Origin: Sceloporus undulatus
Taxonomy: Eukaryota > Chordata > Lepidosauria > Squamata > Phrynosomatidae
Reading direction: 5' to 3'
Length of the DNA stretch: 64,000 nucleotides
NCBI RefSeq assembly: GCF_019175285.1
Contig: NC_056523.1
Span: forward strand, 125,345,692-125,409,691
Shown here: positions 10,921 through 22,967 of the stretch, piece after piece
Layout of the letters: every line of letters begins with the position of its first letter
How positions within the stretch are numbered: position 1 is the first letter of the stretch
Position numbers and translations under genes: made by a program
Notes under the pieces: model-generated
What the model was told of the DNA's origin: nothing
The model's database searches: none
Seen by the model: only the letters and a program-made list of their open reading frames with translations

Positions 10921-11735
10921 GGGTAATTTTGTGAATGAATACGTTGGTGAGTTAATTGATGAAGAGGAATGTATGGCAAGAATCAAATATGCCCATGAAA
11001 GCTACATCACACACTGTTATATACTTACTATTGATAGGGACCACATAATTGATGTTGGACCCAAAGGAAATTATTCTTGTTTTATGAATCACAGATGTCA
11101 ACGAAATTGTGAAACTCTGATATGGACAGTAAAAGGTGACACCTGTGTGGGCTATTTACTCTGTGTGATATTACTGGAGGGACAGAAATAATAATTAATA
11201 CCATCTTGACTGTGTGCACAATGGAAAAAAACCCAGTGTGTAGATGTAGTGCTCCAAACTGTAGTGCTTTTCCTGGAGACAGACCAGAGAATTCATCTTC
11301 TTATGCTTCAGAAAAGAAAGGAAAGAAGAGCAAAAGAAGAACAAGCAGATGTAAAACAAAGAACAAAACAAGGAAAAAATCTGAAGATTACTGTTTCCAC
11401 TATGGTGATGGAGGCCTGCTTGTATTATGTGACAGAAAATCTTGTACCAAGACATACCATTTCTCTTGCCTTGATTTAGTAAAGCATCCTTTTGGAAAAT
11501 AGGAATGCCATTGGCATCACTGTGATGTGCGAGGCAAGCTTTCTGTTGCCTTTTGCCACTTCTGTCAAACGCTTTTTGCAAGGATCATTAAGCTGACACT
11601 GTGCTTGATTCTAAATTAAGTGGACAGTTATTCTATTCAGAACATACTGGAGAGAACATAAGAGAAAAGAAGATGAAGAGAACTGCTAGAATGATCATAC
11701 TGAAATCTAAGAGAAGACAAAGAAACAAATTTATT
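10921..11735 (+). pseudogene. NSD2: NSD2-derived pseudogene (SET and C-terminal PHD region)
   Basis: Decayed copy of the 3' coding part of the histone H3K36 methyltransferase NSD2. The first frame reads [20 protein letters not shown] and later [13 protein letters not shown], the SET domain core; EECMARIK and NCETLKWTVNGDT favour NSD2 over NSD1 and NSD3. After about 11170 the match moves to another frame (VCRCSAPNCS, then GDGGLLVLCDRKSCTK), the post-SET cysteines and the last PHD finger. The normally strict NHSCxPNCE reads NHRCQRNCE and a PHD cysteine reads Tyr (CFHYGDGG), so key zinc and SAM-site residues are gone. A stop replaces the Trp of FGKWECPWH. Several NSD2 exons are joined without introns, so it came through RNA. 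The DNA just before 10921 looks like an intron 3' end. Confidence 0.85.
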
Positions 11736-13493
11736 GAACTGCAGTTCCGGCTGCCTGTACTGTTTTGTAGATAAATTATGAACAGGATCAGGAAAGAACA
11801 CATCTTTTATATATATTGTGCAAGAATGGGTTTGGAGAAACCATTTTAATCCACCGAGCCAAAAACAGCAGGGCATTCTGCTGTAACTGCACTGATCATG
11901 AGCTGTGGCATGCATGCCAAGTTCAAACATTTTCAGGACTAACCAGGTTTACTCTGTCTTCAGCAATGACAACACTTGAACTGTTAGGAAGGAAATCGTT
12001 GTATCCAGTATTTCCCATTTGGAGGTCTGTTGATTTCTAAATGTAACCATTTTGATTGTTCATGTTTGGACCTTTTCCTGCTCTACCATATTTCTTTTCA
12101 AGTATCATGATTGGAAGTGTGCATGCTGTCTAAGAAACTTGCCAACAAAATCCTATGATAGGGTCGCCATAAAAATTGACCTGGAGGCATACAACAGACC
12201 ACAAATCCAAGATCCTTTTCTTGAAGAGCAAATCCTATCAGTGTATATGAAGATGGAATTTGTGGTTCAGTTTGCAACCCTTTACACTTATTTACACTGA
12301 GAGTCTTATCGCATGAGAAAAGAAAGCTGAAACAGTGGGACAATAGTATTCTATTCTCTTCCGAAGAAAGATGGCTGTCAAAGTGTGCCTTTTGTTGCAC
12401 TAGAAAAATCTGTTTGGCAGATGGCACGTTTTTACCACCACCTCCCTTGGGAAGAGAACGCAAGTGCTATGACAGCATGCAGAGCAGCAGAGAAAGCTGC
12501 TACTCTCCCATTCCATTTCAGCTTTCTTTTCTCCTGCGTTAAGGCTCTAAATCTCATTTGTAATTTAATGCTCATTGCCCCAGTTTGGAGAGATCCTTTT
12601 GGATCTCTTTGCCATCTATTTTTGTTCTAACCATACTAAGTAATTAGGCACCATTATCAAACTTGGCTACCTCATTACTAACACTTTGTAGATGACACTA
12701 AATTCTTCAGGACAGTGAAAACCTAGGAAGACTACAAAGATCTCCAGGGGTATTTCCACACTGTGCAGGACTTACCTCTTTTTGTTCACTCCCTTGACAG
12801 GGCTTCTCTATGACATCTATTTTGACCCTTGGGTGTGGTTGGTATGGTGGAGTGAGATTATGACCTAGTTTGCAGCCCAACCCATAGCTTTTCTCCCAGG
12901 AAGCAGACAAGAGACTAGTAATGTTAATACTTATTTATTACTTCCAAATGTAAAGAAGCACTGAATACCACCACTGTTCAAGGTTTCCACAAACTAAGCT
13001 AGAAACTAAGCTTTCCTTCCCAAAACTAAAGGAATTAAGATAAAATAAATACTACAGATGGATTACTTTAATCAATGTGCATTTATACATACAGTACCAG
13101 ATACTTGTTCCAGAGTTTCCCTGTGCTTTCATCTTTGTTCAGACCGCTGAAAATCTAGCTGGCGCAATCTTGCTAGGTGTAGTTCTCCAAATGCTGCTTT
13201 CGTCTTTTAAAAAGGGATAGGTTTTGATGTGTGTGCCGTATGTATCAGATGAATATGCTTAAAGCCATTAACATATACTTTGGTAAACCTCTATTATTAT
13301 CATTCCAGTTTATTCAGCAAATCTTTACTACCCATCTTTTAATTTGCTCTGAAACTGCCCTTCCCTGACATTAAAATATTAACACAATTTTGTACAAATG
13401 TTTTGTGCAAAAACTGATTCTAAAAATTCAAACATGTTGCCTTTGCAGTCAAGTTTATTTTAGCATGTTTGTTTATTTGTTTGTTTGTTGTTT
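11736..13493. other. Intergenic, no gene recognised
   Basis: Possibly includes diverged 3' UTR of the NSD2 copy at its left. Short open frames at 11816-12040, 12052-12300 and 12385-12630 show no recognisable domain. No clear repeat ends seen. Confidence 0.4.
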
Positions 13494-13700
13494 ATACTGA
13501 TGTAGAGCATTTATACCCTGCTCTTCAGTCAAAAAGGCTCCTAGAGTGGCTTACAATTTTTTTAATTTGACAGTTCCTTGTCCTCAAGCTTACAATCTAA
13601 AAGGACACCACCAGCCCTCCAAAAAGGAAAAAGGGGGTAGCAGTGGGGGAGAAGATTAAGTCCAGCAGATACTGGATGTGCTTCTCTCGCTCATAGACTA
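13494..13700 (-). mobile_element. L2-like LINE 3' end, antisense
   Basis: Contains 'tatgctcttcag...gtggcttacaat' style sequence and 'cttacaatctaaaaggacac', which closely parallels the L2 3' end at 47540-47660 ('cttacaatctaaaaagacat', 'gaggtccagca'). Confidence 0.5.
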
Positions 13701-16497
13701 CAGCAGGGGCAGTTGATGTGTATGTGGGTCTCCCACCAGCCATTGGGACCAAGGCACAATATTGCTATGCCTTGATGCTGTTCTCTCCCTCAAAGGTCAC
13801 CACTTTATTACAGCAAGTCTATTTTAAAAAAATAAAACTAACAAGGCAACTGGTTAAATTGAAAAAGTTTTCTGATGCAGATTTAAACAGATATTTAAAA
13901 CTTATGCTAATTGTCTCTTTCTTATTTATACAACTGTGTCTCGTCCTTAAACATGGATAGCATATAACAAGATACTGAAAGGGACATTTTTAAAAGCATT
14001 TTAAAGTAATAGTTGTGTGTCTAAATGGACATCCAATCCTGGCCTTTAGACAAAGAATGGAGAGAAATGGACATGTATTGTTTAATCAATTAATAATTAA
14101 CACAGACTCTTATATATGTGGTTTGTAGGGCATGTCTGTGTGTTTCTGGTTAACAAATACAATGCTGTGAACTGAGAGGTTAAAAGAAGAGAGGGTACAC
14201 AAATGTGCTGCCTAAGAACCAAGCTGAAACAGCCATTATCTGTTTCACTATTCAAAGCAAATATTTATTTTACAACAAAAACAATAAAACTGTGCAACCG
14301 GTGATTAATGCAAGTAATTACATTTACTCACAAACCTTAAAATGGCTAAACATTAAATACAGGGATCTGTATGATCACTGAACATATATTTAGCTCTGTC
14401 TCTTATTTTATACATAGCAACAGATGCCTAATTTGTCCTGTCAAGGAATTTGAGCAATTGACAAGCCACAGGAATGGCCATCAGAAATATTTTAAAGCTG
14501 TGGACTAAAGGATAAAGATATGGATTTCCAGTACACCTTCTGTTCTGTTCCCTCAGCAGGAGTATTCTTAGGGCGACACTTCTTGTCTCCCCGGTATCTG
14601 CTTGGCAACTCAGAAGTTAATTTAACAGCTTGTGATGAGAGATGATGTAAATATGGTACCCTAACTTCCTTCATCCATGTCTTCCAGCTCCTGCAAATGT
14701 ATTGAAATGAAAAGCACCCAATTCTTAAAATGTCATGGTAGTCTTACACAAATAGCTTTGCAGCTTCTCTCCTTGTCATAGGCCAAGTCAGTTGAACAGG
14801 AAAGGGCAAACCTAATCCAGCTATATCTTTACCATTTTATACTTGGTTTCACTTTTCCCAGATTATAAATGAATAAATACCAGATTTCAGGCTGTCCATG
14901 TTGCAGTATTGGAAGATTACATTTCTGTGTGTATGACAAGATTAACAACTCCTGAGTGCACTCTTGTTTAACTTGGCAGAAAATGGGAAAGGAAATGCAT
15001 ACATTTAAGTATTATTATTCATTTCATCATTGACAACTTTCTCTATTCAATATCTTACTCACATACACAACATTATTTCAGGGGAACATCCAGAAGAAGC
15101 ATCATGTCTTTATTCTGTAGTCAAGAGCAAATGAAATATGTGAACAAGAAGAAAATACATGAGTCTCCAAAACCAGTACAAAGAAACGAAAACTCTCACC
15201 AGTCAGGCTAGAATAGGATTAGCCAAAGGACAACTCAGAATGAATGGAATGAAAACTTGTCCTGACACATATGAGTAAAGTGGAAAGCCAGACTAGAAGT
15301 ACAGTATACCAACAGAGCATTCCAGGTCATGATTACATTATTGTTAGAAACAAAGTCTTTTCCAAAAGGGCAAGTCTTAAAATATATGTAGAATATAGCT
15401 GGTCTACAATTTGCCTAGTAGTGTGAATCACAACATGGCATGACTCATAAAACAAAAGAACAAAAAGAAAGGGGGTGGTGTTGATGAAGTTAATCTTAAA
15501 CATTCAGGAGCAGCCAAATCTAGACCTGAATGCTGAATCACAGAAAAGATGCAAAAAATAAAAGTGTAATTGTATTTAGGATAATTCTATTATCTCTGTC
15601 TTTAAGAGTTCTATGACCTCTTTAGTGAAATAAAAGGCAAGAGAATTTTCTAAAATTTTTTAATGGGAATTCACAATTAAAAAGTCTGCTTTAGGGATTC
15701 CAAACTGCACAGCTGAAAATGCATTTCAGCCCTATCAATAGCCTTGTGCTGAAGTAAGACATTAACTGACTTTCGAATAAAATTCTCATTTCTTCCTACT
15801 TTCATGGGTTAAACTTAGAATAAAACTGATTAGCTTCTGCTCTGATTTTTTCTCCATGAAACATATTTTTTGTGGGGGGTGGGGTGGGGGGTATTGTCCA
15901 TGTTGGTCTGTGACCCAGTTTAGTGTCAGCTCTGACCCTTCAGTGGGGGAGAGCAGGAAGGGGTAAGTTGGTGTTTTTGTTATTTTTTCCATGAACTACT
16001 ATTTTTTTCCTTTCCATGCTGACGTACTGTATGTACATACCAACACAGAGTATATCAGATAGGCATGAGGAGATGGGTTTTCTCTGGCAAAGACAAATGG
16101 GAGGCAGGTACAACGGTGCTGCTGCATTGGAGTGATCCAGAAGATGAGTAGATGGTTGGCTGGTTGGCTGGTTGGCTTGCTCAGAGGAGCTTCTTTGCTG
16201 TTGCTTCTAATGATTTAGACCACTAGCCTTCCATTGCAACATCTTGTTGAGGATCCAGAGGTCTTAAAGTTCACCCACTTAGCATATCCAGTGTTTGAGG
16301 GGTGAGCCATAGCCAGGAAATCTCAGTGGGCTCCTTCACACTGTTCATGTGCTAGAATCTCCCAAAAAGCATTTATAAGTAGTCACCATAAGTCCACAGG
16401 TGATGTGAAGACATACACACACACACAAGCATTTGGGGAAAAAAACCTGTTCTAGTAATAGTGCTCCATTTCTGGCAACCCATCCAGCTTCCCCAAA
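13701..16497. other. Intergenic, nothing recognised
   Basis: AT-rich DNA without a recognisable gene, RNA or well-delimited transposon. A short GGTT/GGCT run (about 16153-16180) is a small simple repeat. Confidence 0.4.
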
Positions 16498-16656
16498 CAG
16501 GGACGTAGCCAGGATTTTAGGAAGGGGGGGGGTCCAGACTAAGTACCACCATTATAATGGGGCTTGGGCACAGCGGTGCAGAAGCGCATGCCATTTTTTT
16601 CTAATGGAAGGGGGGGGCCCGGCCCCCCCGGCCCCCCCCCCCCGGCTACGTCCCTG
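16498..16656. mobile_element. hAT-like MITE, CAGGGACGTAGCC ends
   Basis: Perfect inverted ends CAGGGACGTAGCC and GGCTACGTCCCTG. Flanked by CCCCAAA on both sides (16491-16497, 16657-16663). The interior holds long G and C runs. A sister copy lies at 40819-40974. Confidence 0.85.
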
Positions 16657-16727
16657 CCCCAAACCAAGTACTGTACACAAGCTTAATTTCAATATTATTA
16701 TTGTTGCTATTATTATTACTCAGACAT

Positions 16728-17100
16728 AGCCATGTTAGTCTGTATCAGTATGCAAAGGAATATTGTACCACATTATGAGAGTAACTGAGAGAAAAAAGTT
16801 GGTAACATAACTTTTCATAAACTTAGGCCTATTCCATCAGATGCATTTTCTGAAAGTGTATCCACACTGCAGAAATCAAGCAGTTTGACATCAGTTTAAC
16901 TGACACGACTCTATTGTACAGAATCCTGGATTTGTAGTTTGGAGGGGGTACCAGATCGCTCTGACTGATCAGGCTGAATACCTTACCAAACTACAAATCC
17001 ACAGGATGGAGTCATGACAGTTAAAGTGGTCTCAAACTGCTTTATTTCTGCAGTATGAAAGAGTTGGCAATTAGTCTCAAAGGTGCTACAAGATGTCTTT
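16728..17100. mobile_element. Diverged hairpin element split by a MITE
   Basis: Left part reads 'agccatgttagtctgtatcag' and right part 'tagtctcaaaggtgctacaag', the two ends of the AGTCTCAAAGGTG family also seen at 30065, 33482 and 34762. A palindromic MITE (16856-17055) interrupts it. Confidence 0.5.
16856..17055. mobile_element. Palindromic MITE inside the hairpin element
   Basis: Starts GTGTATCCACACTGCAG and ends TTTATTTCTGCAGTA, with the standard GTTTGACATC/GTCTCAAAC arms. TGAAA(G) stands at both edges (16851-16856, 17056-17061), so the flanks look like an insertion duplication, but the right end is short and a 3-bp duplication cannot be read. Confidence 0.65.
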
Positions 17101-18554
17101 TATTGTCATTATTATTATAGTTCTGATTTTGTGTTTATACTCTACAACAAAATTGTGTTTTCTTTTCTGGCATGTATTAAGTTAATGGGAAATGATTTGG
17201 GGTTCTGTTCTTTGGTTTAAAAGTGAAAGGTTGCAGAGGTTAATGCTAAATTTGTATTATGTTAATGGATGATTCTTAATTCTTAATACTTGTGCTGAGC
17301 TTTCTCAATGGATCCTGCCCCCATTTGATCTTCAACTAGTTTTGTCATGCTTTGTACAACATGTCCTCCATCTGCATAATTCATATGCAAAGTTGATTTG
17401 AAAACTGTAGGAGAGAGAGGAGTTTTTAGAAGCAGAACATTTGTATGCTGAAACCCTATTAGCAAGGTTGAGTCAGTTGGGTGTGGCGCTGGGAATGAAA
17501 CAGTGAAAACAGTCATTGTCTAGCTCACTAGGTTAGTCATTTAATTTAAAAAACCAAACCTGCACTACATGTACCAGCATGCAAATACAGAGACTTGCTA
17601 ATGGCACTAGCTGAGCCAGTTAGTAATGTTTGACATCCATTCATGTGGTGCAATCAGCAGTTCTTCTAAAATACTATATACTGTATAAGATTAGATGGAT
17701 AGTGTTCCACATAGGCAGGGCTGCTGGTGAACAGCAGATGGGGCACTTTCTATTATGAATTATTTTTAATTATGTCATCTTATTTGAAAGCCAAGCCTCT
17801 TCAATTACAACAAGGCAACTGACTCTGGACACATGTATGGATGAGAACAAAACAGTGAACAAAAGATGTATTGAAAGACAACATTAAGCAAAGTATCAGA
17901 AATACATAACCTCAGTTATCCCTTTACAGGTTATTCAAATAAAGAACCTGAATGCCTTAGCAGAATTCCTGAGACTGAGTGGAGTTCAACAAGCCACAAA
18001 CAGACTCTTGTAACTAGACACAGACAATAATCACAGTTGATTCAGGAGTCACCAGATTCCTGCTCTGTAGAAGTTTCCATAGTGGATTTTGGAGGACAAC
18101 TCAAGTTTCTCATCAAGGAAGCTACCTCCTAGCCCAGGCAAAATATCAGCAGTTGCTTTCTTTCAGGAAGCAAAACATAGTTGTTAGCTGTCAAAGAAAG
18201 AAGAATACCAAGAATCTTCCTTGTTTTTTTGTTGTTGCCGTCATAAATGGTTCTCTGCCTGTCTCGGTGTCTTCTTGACCCAAAAGCTCATAGACAAAAG
18301 TCCATCTCAGCAATAAAACATTAACCTATTCTCCTCTTGGGCAATACAGTATGTCCTTCAGCCTTTAGTCTGAGTACTTACCTTTGGTCAGTGTAAGCAC
18401 ACATTCAAAATATACAATAACCCCCTCAAAGCCACGAGAAAGCAGAATACATTATTTCACACTGGTGTCAGTTGGATATGGGGGAGAGCAGCAAAGCTGC
18501 ATAATGGCATATGAACTTAATTTGTGTGCATGGCAAATATCTGTGCATTTTGTG
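17101..18554. other. Intergenic, nothing recognised
   Basis: AT-rich DNA. No gene, no RNA gene and no repeat ends could be assigned. Confidence 0.4.
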
Positions 18555-18765
18555 AAGTTGAATGCTTTCACGGCCGGCATTCATAGTGTTGTTTTTTTTT
18601 TCAGGCTATGAGACCATGTTCTAGAAGAGTTTAATCCTGATGTTTCACCAATAGCTGTGGCTGGCATGTTCAGAGAATGAAGATGCCAGCCACAGCTGCT
18701 GGTGAAACATCAGGAATAAACTCTTCGAACACAGCCTCATTGCCTAAAAAACCCACAGAAACGAT
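18555..18765. mobile_element. Palindromic repeat, GCTTTCACGGCCGGCATTC type
   Basis: Left part 'gatgtttcaccaatagctgtgg' is complementary to 'ccacagctgctggtgaaacatc' on the right, separated by about 20 bp, forming a long hairpin. Recognised as a recurrent interspersed type; superfamily not assigned. Confidence 0.55.
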
Positions 18766-19034
18766 ATGTGCATTTTCTTTGTATGCGTACAATCTTTGTT
18801 CCTTTTCCTTACATTAATTAAAAATTTGGAAAGCTGCACATGATGAGAGAAAATTCTCACAAAACATGGAATTTGAGAACATAAAGGCAGAACATAAGAG
18901 GTTTAATGGATTCTAGAAAAACTTTATGTTGCTTGGGAAACCTTAACTGGAAGGAAGGAAGGAGAAAAATTGAACAAGAAGAGGGAAAGGGAGGGGGAGA
19001 TAAAGGAGTACAATACTTTATTTTATTGTTTTAT

Positions 19035-19481
19035 TATATTGAATTCATTTGTATGCCATCTTTCTCGCAGAGTGGGACCCAAGGCGGGTCACAGAAAGAA
19101 TAAATGAAAAACCTAACAATACAAATATTAAAACAATAAAAATGTCACTTTAAAATAGTATAATTTAAAAGGCATACAAAGGTTTAAAAATAAAACACGC
19201 ACACCAGTAAGAAACCTCCCTGCTTACAAATTGAAAGTCTGCTTAAACAAAAAGTCTTTGCCTGCCAGCAAAAATAAAGCAGGGAGGGGAACAATCTAGT
19301 TTCCTGAGGAAGGGAGTTCCAGAGGGTGAGACAGCTGGAGAAGGCTCTCTCTTGTGTCCTCACCAAGTGAGCCTGTTATGGTGGTGGGGAGAACCCTCCT
19401 CTGTGGATCTTACAGTTCTGGCAGGTTCGTATGGGGAGATATTGCCTCAGATAGTCTGGATCAAAGCTGCATAAGGCTTTG
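19035..19481 (-). mobile_element. Non-LTR retrotransposon 3' end, antisense
   Basis: Begins 'tttgtatgccatctttctcgc' and 'gacccaaggcgggtcaca', the reverse of a LINE tail. The minus strand further in encodes a conserved-looking end 'CLTLWNSLPQETR'. Interrupted at the right by the assembly gap. Confidence 0.5.
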
Positions 19482-19491
19482 NNNNNNNNNN
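19482..19491. other. Assembly gap (10 N)
   Basis: Ten unknown bases immediately before a TAT microsatellite. Confidence 0.99.

Positions 19492-19541
<50 letters not shown>
19492..19541. repeat. (TAT)n microsatellite
   Basis: About 17 units of a TAT/ATT trinucleotide, starting at the N run and continuing into a LINE-tail sequence (19542-19625, 'gggacttagagtggcttacat'). Confidence 0.95.
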
Positions 19542-19542
<1 letters not shown>

Positions 19543-19713
19543 CTCGACCTTTCCCCAAAACTGGGACTTAGAGTGGCTTACATGATTAAAAATAGTACTA
19601 TTTAAAAAGTACATTACATTAAACAATTAAATTATTATTAAAAATTACAATATTTTTAGGTAACAAGCATCACGTTGGATATTTTCTGTCATCACTATCA
19701 TTACAGTAACACT

Positions 19714-19933
19714 GGTCGAAAACAGCTGCACAAATAACCCAATTTGAAACTGCTTTAATTGCCCAGGCTCAGTGCTGGGGAATCTGGGAACTGTAATTTA
19801 TTGTGGCACCAGAGCTCTCTGACAGAGAGTACTAAATGTTTCACAAAACTACAGTTCCCAGAATTCCCTAGCATTGAGCCAGAGCAGTGAAAGCTGTCTC
19901 AAACTGGATTATTTCTGCAGTGTGTTTTGGACC
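19714..19933. mobile_element. Palindromic MITE (GGTCCAAAAC family)
   Basis: Ends GGTCGAAAACAGCTGC and CTGCAGTGTGTTTTGGACC; ACT lies directly outside both ends (19711-19713, 19934-19936). About 220 bp with complementary halves. Confidence 0.85.
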
Positions 19934-19952
19934 ACTGGCAGTTTCACATTTA

Positions 19953-20264
19953 TTTATTTAATACCCCACCTTTCTCCCAATATAGGGATTCAAATAGGCT
20001 TACATAATATTTAAATCAATACAAATTAAAAACAACACCAAAAAATTAAACATGAATAAATACCTCACTTGCTAGGAAAAGAGCTACCATATCTAGAAAG
20101 ATCTGTTCCATTTTGAACACTGTAGAGCACTGCAGGGCAGCTATGAATAATAATAATAATTTTTTTATTTATATCCCACCCCTTTGAGGTCAATCGGGGC
20201 GGCTAACAATAATAAAATAAAATACAATATATATCAAAATCTACTTCCCTCACAATTATATATA
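19953..20264 (-). mobile_element. LINE tail fragments, antisense
   Basis: Two pieces: 'tttatttaataccccacctttc' (about 19953-20040) and an AAT run followed by 'tatcccacccctttgaggtc' with 'ggggcggctaacaa' (about 20147-20264). Both are reversed 3' ends of LINE copies like the one at 54190-54515. Confidence 0.45.
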
Positions 20265-21428
20265 TTGTATATGATGAACTGCACTGGAATCCACAGAAGT
20301 TTATTATAAAAGTTTCTTCTTTCCAGTTAGTCTGATAAGTGCTACTAGATTATTTTATTTATGTCCTTTTAAGAAAGGCAGAAGGTAGATCTTCCATTAC
20401 AATCTATATCATAGCTGAATCTCTCCTACTTCAGCTACATTTCCCTATAAAAACGCAGCATACCAGAAAAGTGAACTGTAGGGCTGTCATCCAGCACTCA
20501 AATTCTGCATAACAAAATGGATAATATCAACACTGGGCTACTTTGGAGGGTTGCCCAAACCTGTTCTCTGAAAGCCACAGGCTTGCCTCTGCTCAAAATA
20601 TCGGTATTAAAATTAGTTTTTAAATAAAATCCACATGGATTGGAGGATTATTTTTAAAATAATTAAAATTTTAGGGATAAAACCAAATAAAATTTACTAA
20701 ACCTTGAGCTAGAAAGGTCATGAATCCTGGCCCAGTCTACATAGGGCTGAAAATACAATTCATCTCCATTTGTTGCTCCAGTCTGATCTGTGACATTTGC
20801 TCCATTCCAGAGCAAACCGTTTTTTAAATCCTGAAGTCTTAAGCTTGGGATGGAATGGAATTTGTTTTAACTCAAGTTTTCTGCTATAACCAATTTTTAA
20901 ATTTTATTTTGTGCCCTTTTAATGCATGGTACATCACTCAGGTTATGCTTGGAGTTGATCCAGCAGCATGGGGAAGGAGAAGAAAGGGGTATGTGCCAAC
21001 CGGAGTTGCTATTTCACCACCGTGAGTTCCTATATTGGGAGAAAGGCAGTGAGAGGGATATAATAATGCTTTCTTACTTTCTGCTTCTGTAACCTGCTTG
21101 CTTCAAGGCCTAGAGGTTAACGGACCAAATATGGGAACAGGAAACCCAGAGTGAGTGTGCTCTGAGATGCAAAGAGCAGTGATTTACAGTAGACTCATAG
21201 AATGAGCTAGAGAGTAAAAGTGCATGGGCTATGATGGCCCCCACCTTTTGTTCCTGTGTGTGTCCACCGAACACACTCACACCGCACGCACTCACCCCCC
21301 CCCCCTTCGCCAGAGCTCTGAAGAAATACAATGCTCTCGCTCTGCAGTGGCCTTGAAGAGAACAGGATCAGCCTAGCTAAGTATCTCTTTGCATTAGCTA
21401 GTATCTCTTTGCATTCCAGACTCCTAGC
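20265..21428. other. Intergenic, nothing recognised
   Basis: AT-rich DNA with a short C run at about 21295-21304. A 14-bp repeat (TATCTCTTTGCATT) occurs twice, at about 21380 and 21400, just before the putative LTR. Confidence 0.35.
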
Positions 21429-21767
21429 AAATGTAGAGCCAATAAGAAAATGAGTGACCATTGCGTGGACAGTGAATGCAACCAATTATTTGTTGTTTAG
21501 ACAATAGCCAATTAACTGCCTGTTGTATAATCATGTGTGTACTAAATAGCCAATTAAGCTAAAGCTATGTAAACAATGAACTGTGTTTTGCTATAAAAAC
21601 TTTTGGAAATGGCTATTGGGCGCGACAGCAATTTTATCACCATCTGCTGGTGTGCTGTTGTCTTGGCCAAATAAAGTGCGTTTTGCCTATGGACATTTCG
21701 GTTTCTCGTGTCGTCACTTAAGGACTCTCCTTTCAAATGAACATATTGGGAATGTTTCCCTAACAGC
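21429..21767 (+). mobile_element. Putative LTR fossil (retrovirus-like)
   Basis: In order: several CCAAT boxes (AGCCAAT), a TATA box GCTATAAAAAC near 21590, and a poly(A) signal AATAAA near 21671, a spacing typical of a retroviral U3-R-U5. Proposed ends are TGT...ACA. No target duplication or internal coding region was found and the next sequence is interrupted by a gap, so family and boundaries are tentative. Confidence 0.4.
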
Positions 21768-21777
21768 GGGATATAAG

Positions 21778-21787
21778 NNNNNNNNNN
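21778..21787. other. Assembly gap (10 N)
   Basis: Ten unknown bases directly before an ATA microsatellite. Confidence 0.99.

Positions 21788-21838
<51 letters not shown>
21788..21838. repeat. (ATA)n microsatellite
   Basis: About 17 units of ATA/AAT following the N run. Confidence 0.95.
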
Positions 21839-22724
21839 TGTCAGGGTTGCACCCAGAGTGGCCTCTTGTGTGCGCTTGTATGGTCCACATGATTTGTCCC
21901 ACTGCTAGGGTCAGATGCTGCTTTTCTGTAACAATTGTCATTTAAAAAAAAATCCCGTCCTGGATGATTGCAGCATGCAGGAAAATAAGTTATTTTTCTC
22001 TTGCTTACTTTATATGCCTCCTTTCTCCTGGAAAAGAGACCCAAGGCAGGCAGCTCACAAATATTTCTTGGTAATTTTTCCTGGGTTGTGCATATGTGCA
22101 TTGCTTCTTATTTTTCTGGCAAATATAGTAAGTAGAGAGTGGGCAATGTGTTTTTCTCAGCAGGGGGACTAGTGGTTGGGGTCTCATCTGCAGCAATATG
22201 GAGACTGGAACTCATTACCATTTGTGAAAGAAGATGACGCAGCATCATTTACTGCAATAGATGCAATGCTAACAAGCACAGTTACACCAAACTTTCAGAT
22301 TATGATAATTTTGTCTGTGGCAGCAACCACCTTCTGCTTAGCATGACCAAAACAATGGCTTTAAAATGAACTAGGACGTTCTCCCCCCCACTTGCCCCGC
22401 AAGAGAAAGACTGTGCCAATCATAGCCACCATTTAAGTAATTGGTAAAAGTAGTAAAACAATGCAGGAACAGACTACTGTAGCTGTTTACAAAATGAGCA
22501 GAACAGAAGCTGAAATTGCTTCCAGTTTTTTAATTAACTCAATTTAAAAGTTATGTAAACAAAGCTATTCCCCCCCTCCCCGCCCACTGCCCTCCTCCAT
22601 TAATTCATCACATAAAAACATTCTAGCTACCACAGTTTAACCTCAGCATTATCTGAATATGATGGTCTGCAAAAATGAGGGAGCTTTAATGATATAACTG
22701 AAGAGTGACTAGATATCATAATTG

Positions 22725-22912
22725 CAAAGGAAGACAAGGCACCACAAGATATAGAACATTCAAGAAAATGTGGGACATTACAAAATAAAAGCTAAAAACC
22801 CTAATATAAATATAAATTCATGCTTCTTAGTGATGCTCAGAATGGAGGACATTTTGAAATTCTTCCTGGACTGAAGGATGAAAAGGAGGACATCTGGTCA
22901 CCCTGTATAACT
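22725..22912 (-). mobile_element. MITE, CAGGGTGACCAGATGTC family, antisense
   Basis: Ends 'ggaggacatctggtcaccctg', the reverse complement of the family start, and shares 'ttcatgcttctta' and 'aatggaggacatt' with the copy at 34539-34747. Confidence 0.6.
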
Positions 22913-22967
22913 GCTGAGATTAAGGGAGCTACAGACTCAACAGGACTGGCTTTGACTTGATGTAATG

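Noticed and set aside
10931-11191. A functional SET-domain gene
   Set aside because: The frame changes after about 87 codons, the NHSCxPNCE motif is altered and a stop lies in the PHD part, so the copy cannot make an NSD enzyme.
19354-21945. Open frames with poly-Tyr or poly-Asn next to the gaps
   Set aside because: They are translations of trinucleotide microsatellites and N runs.
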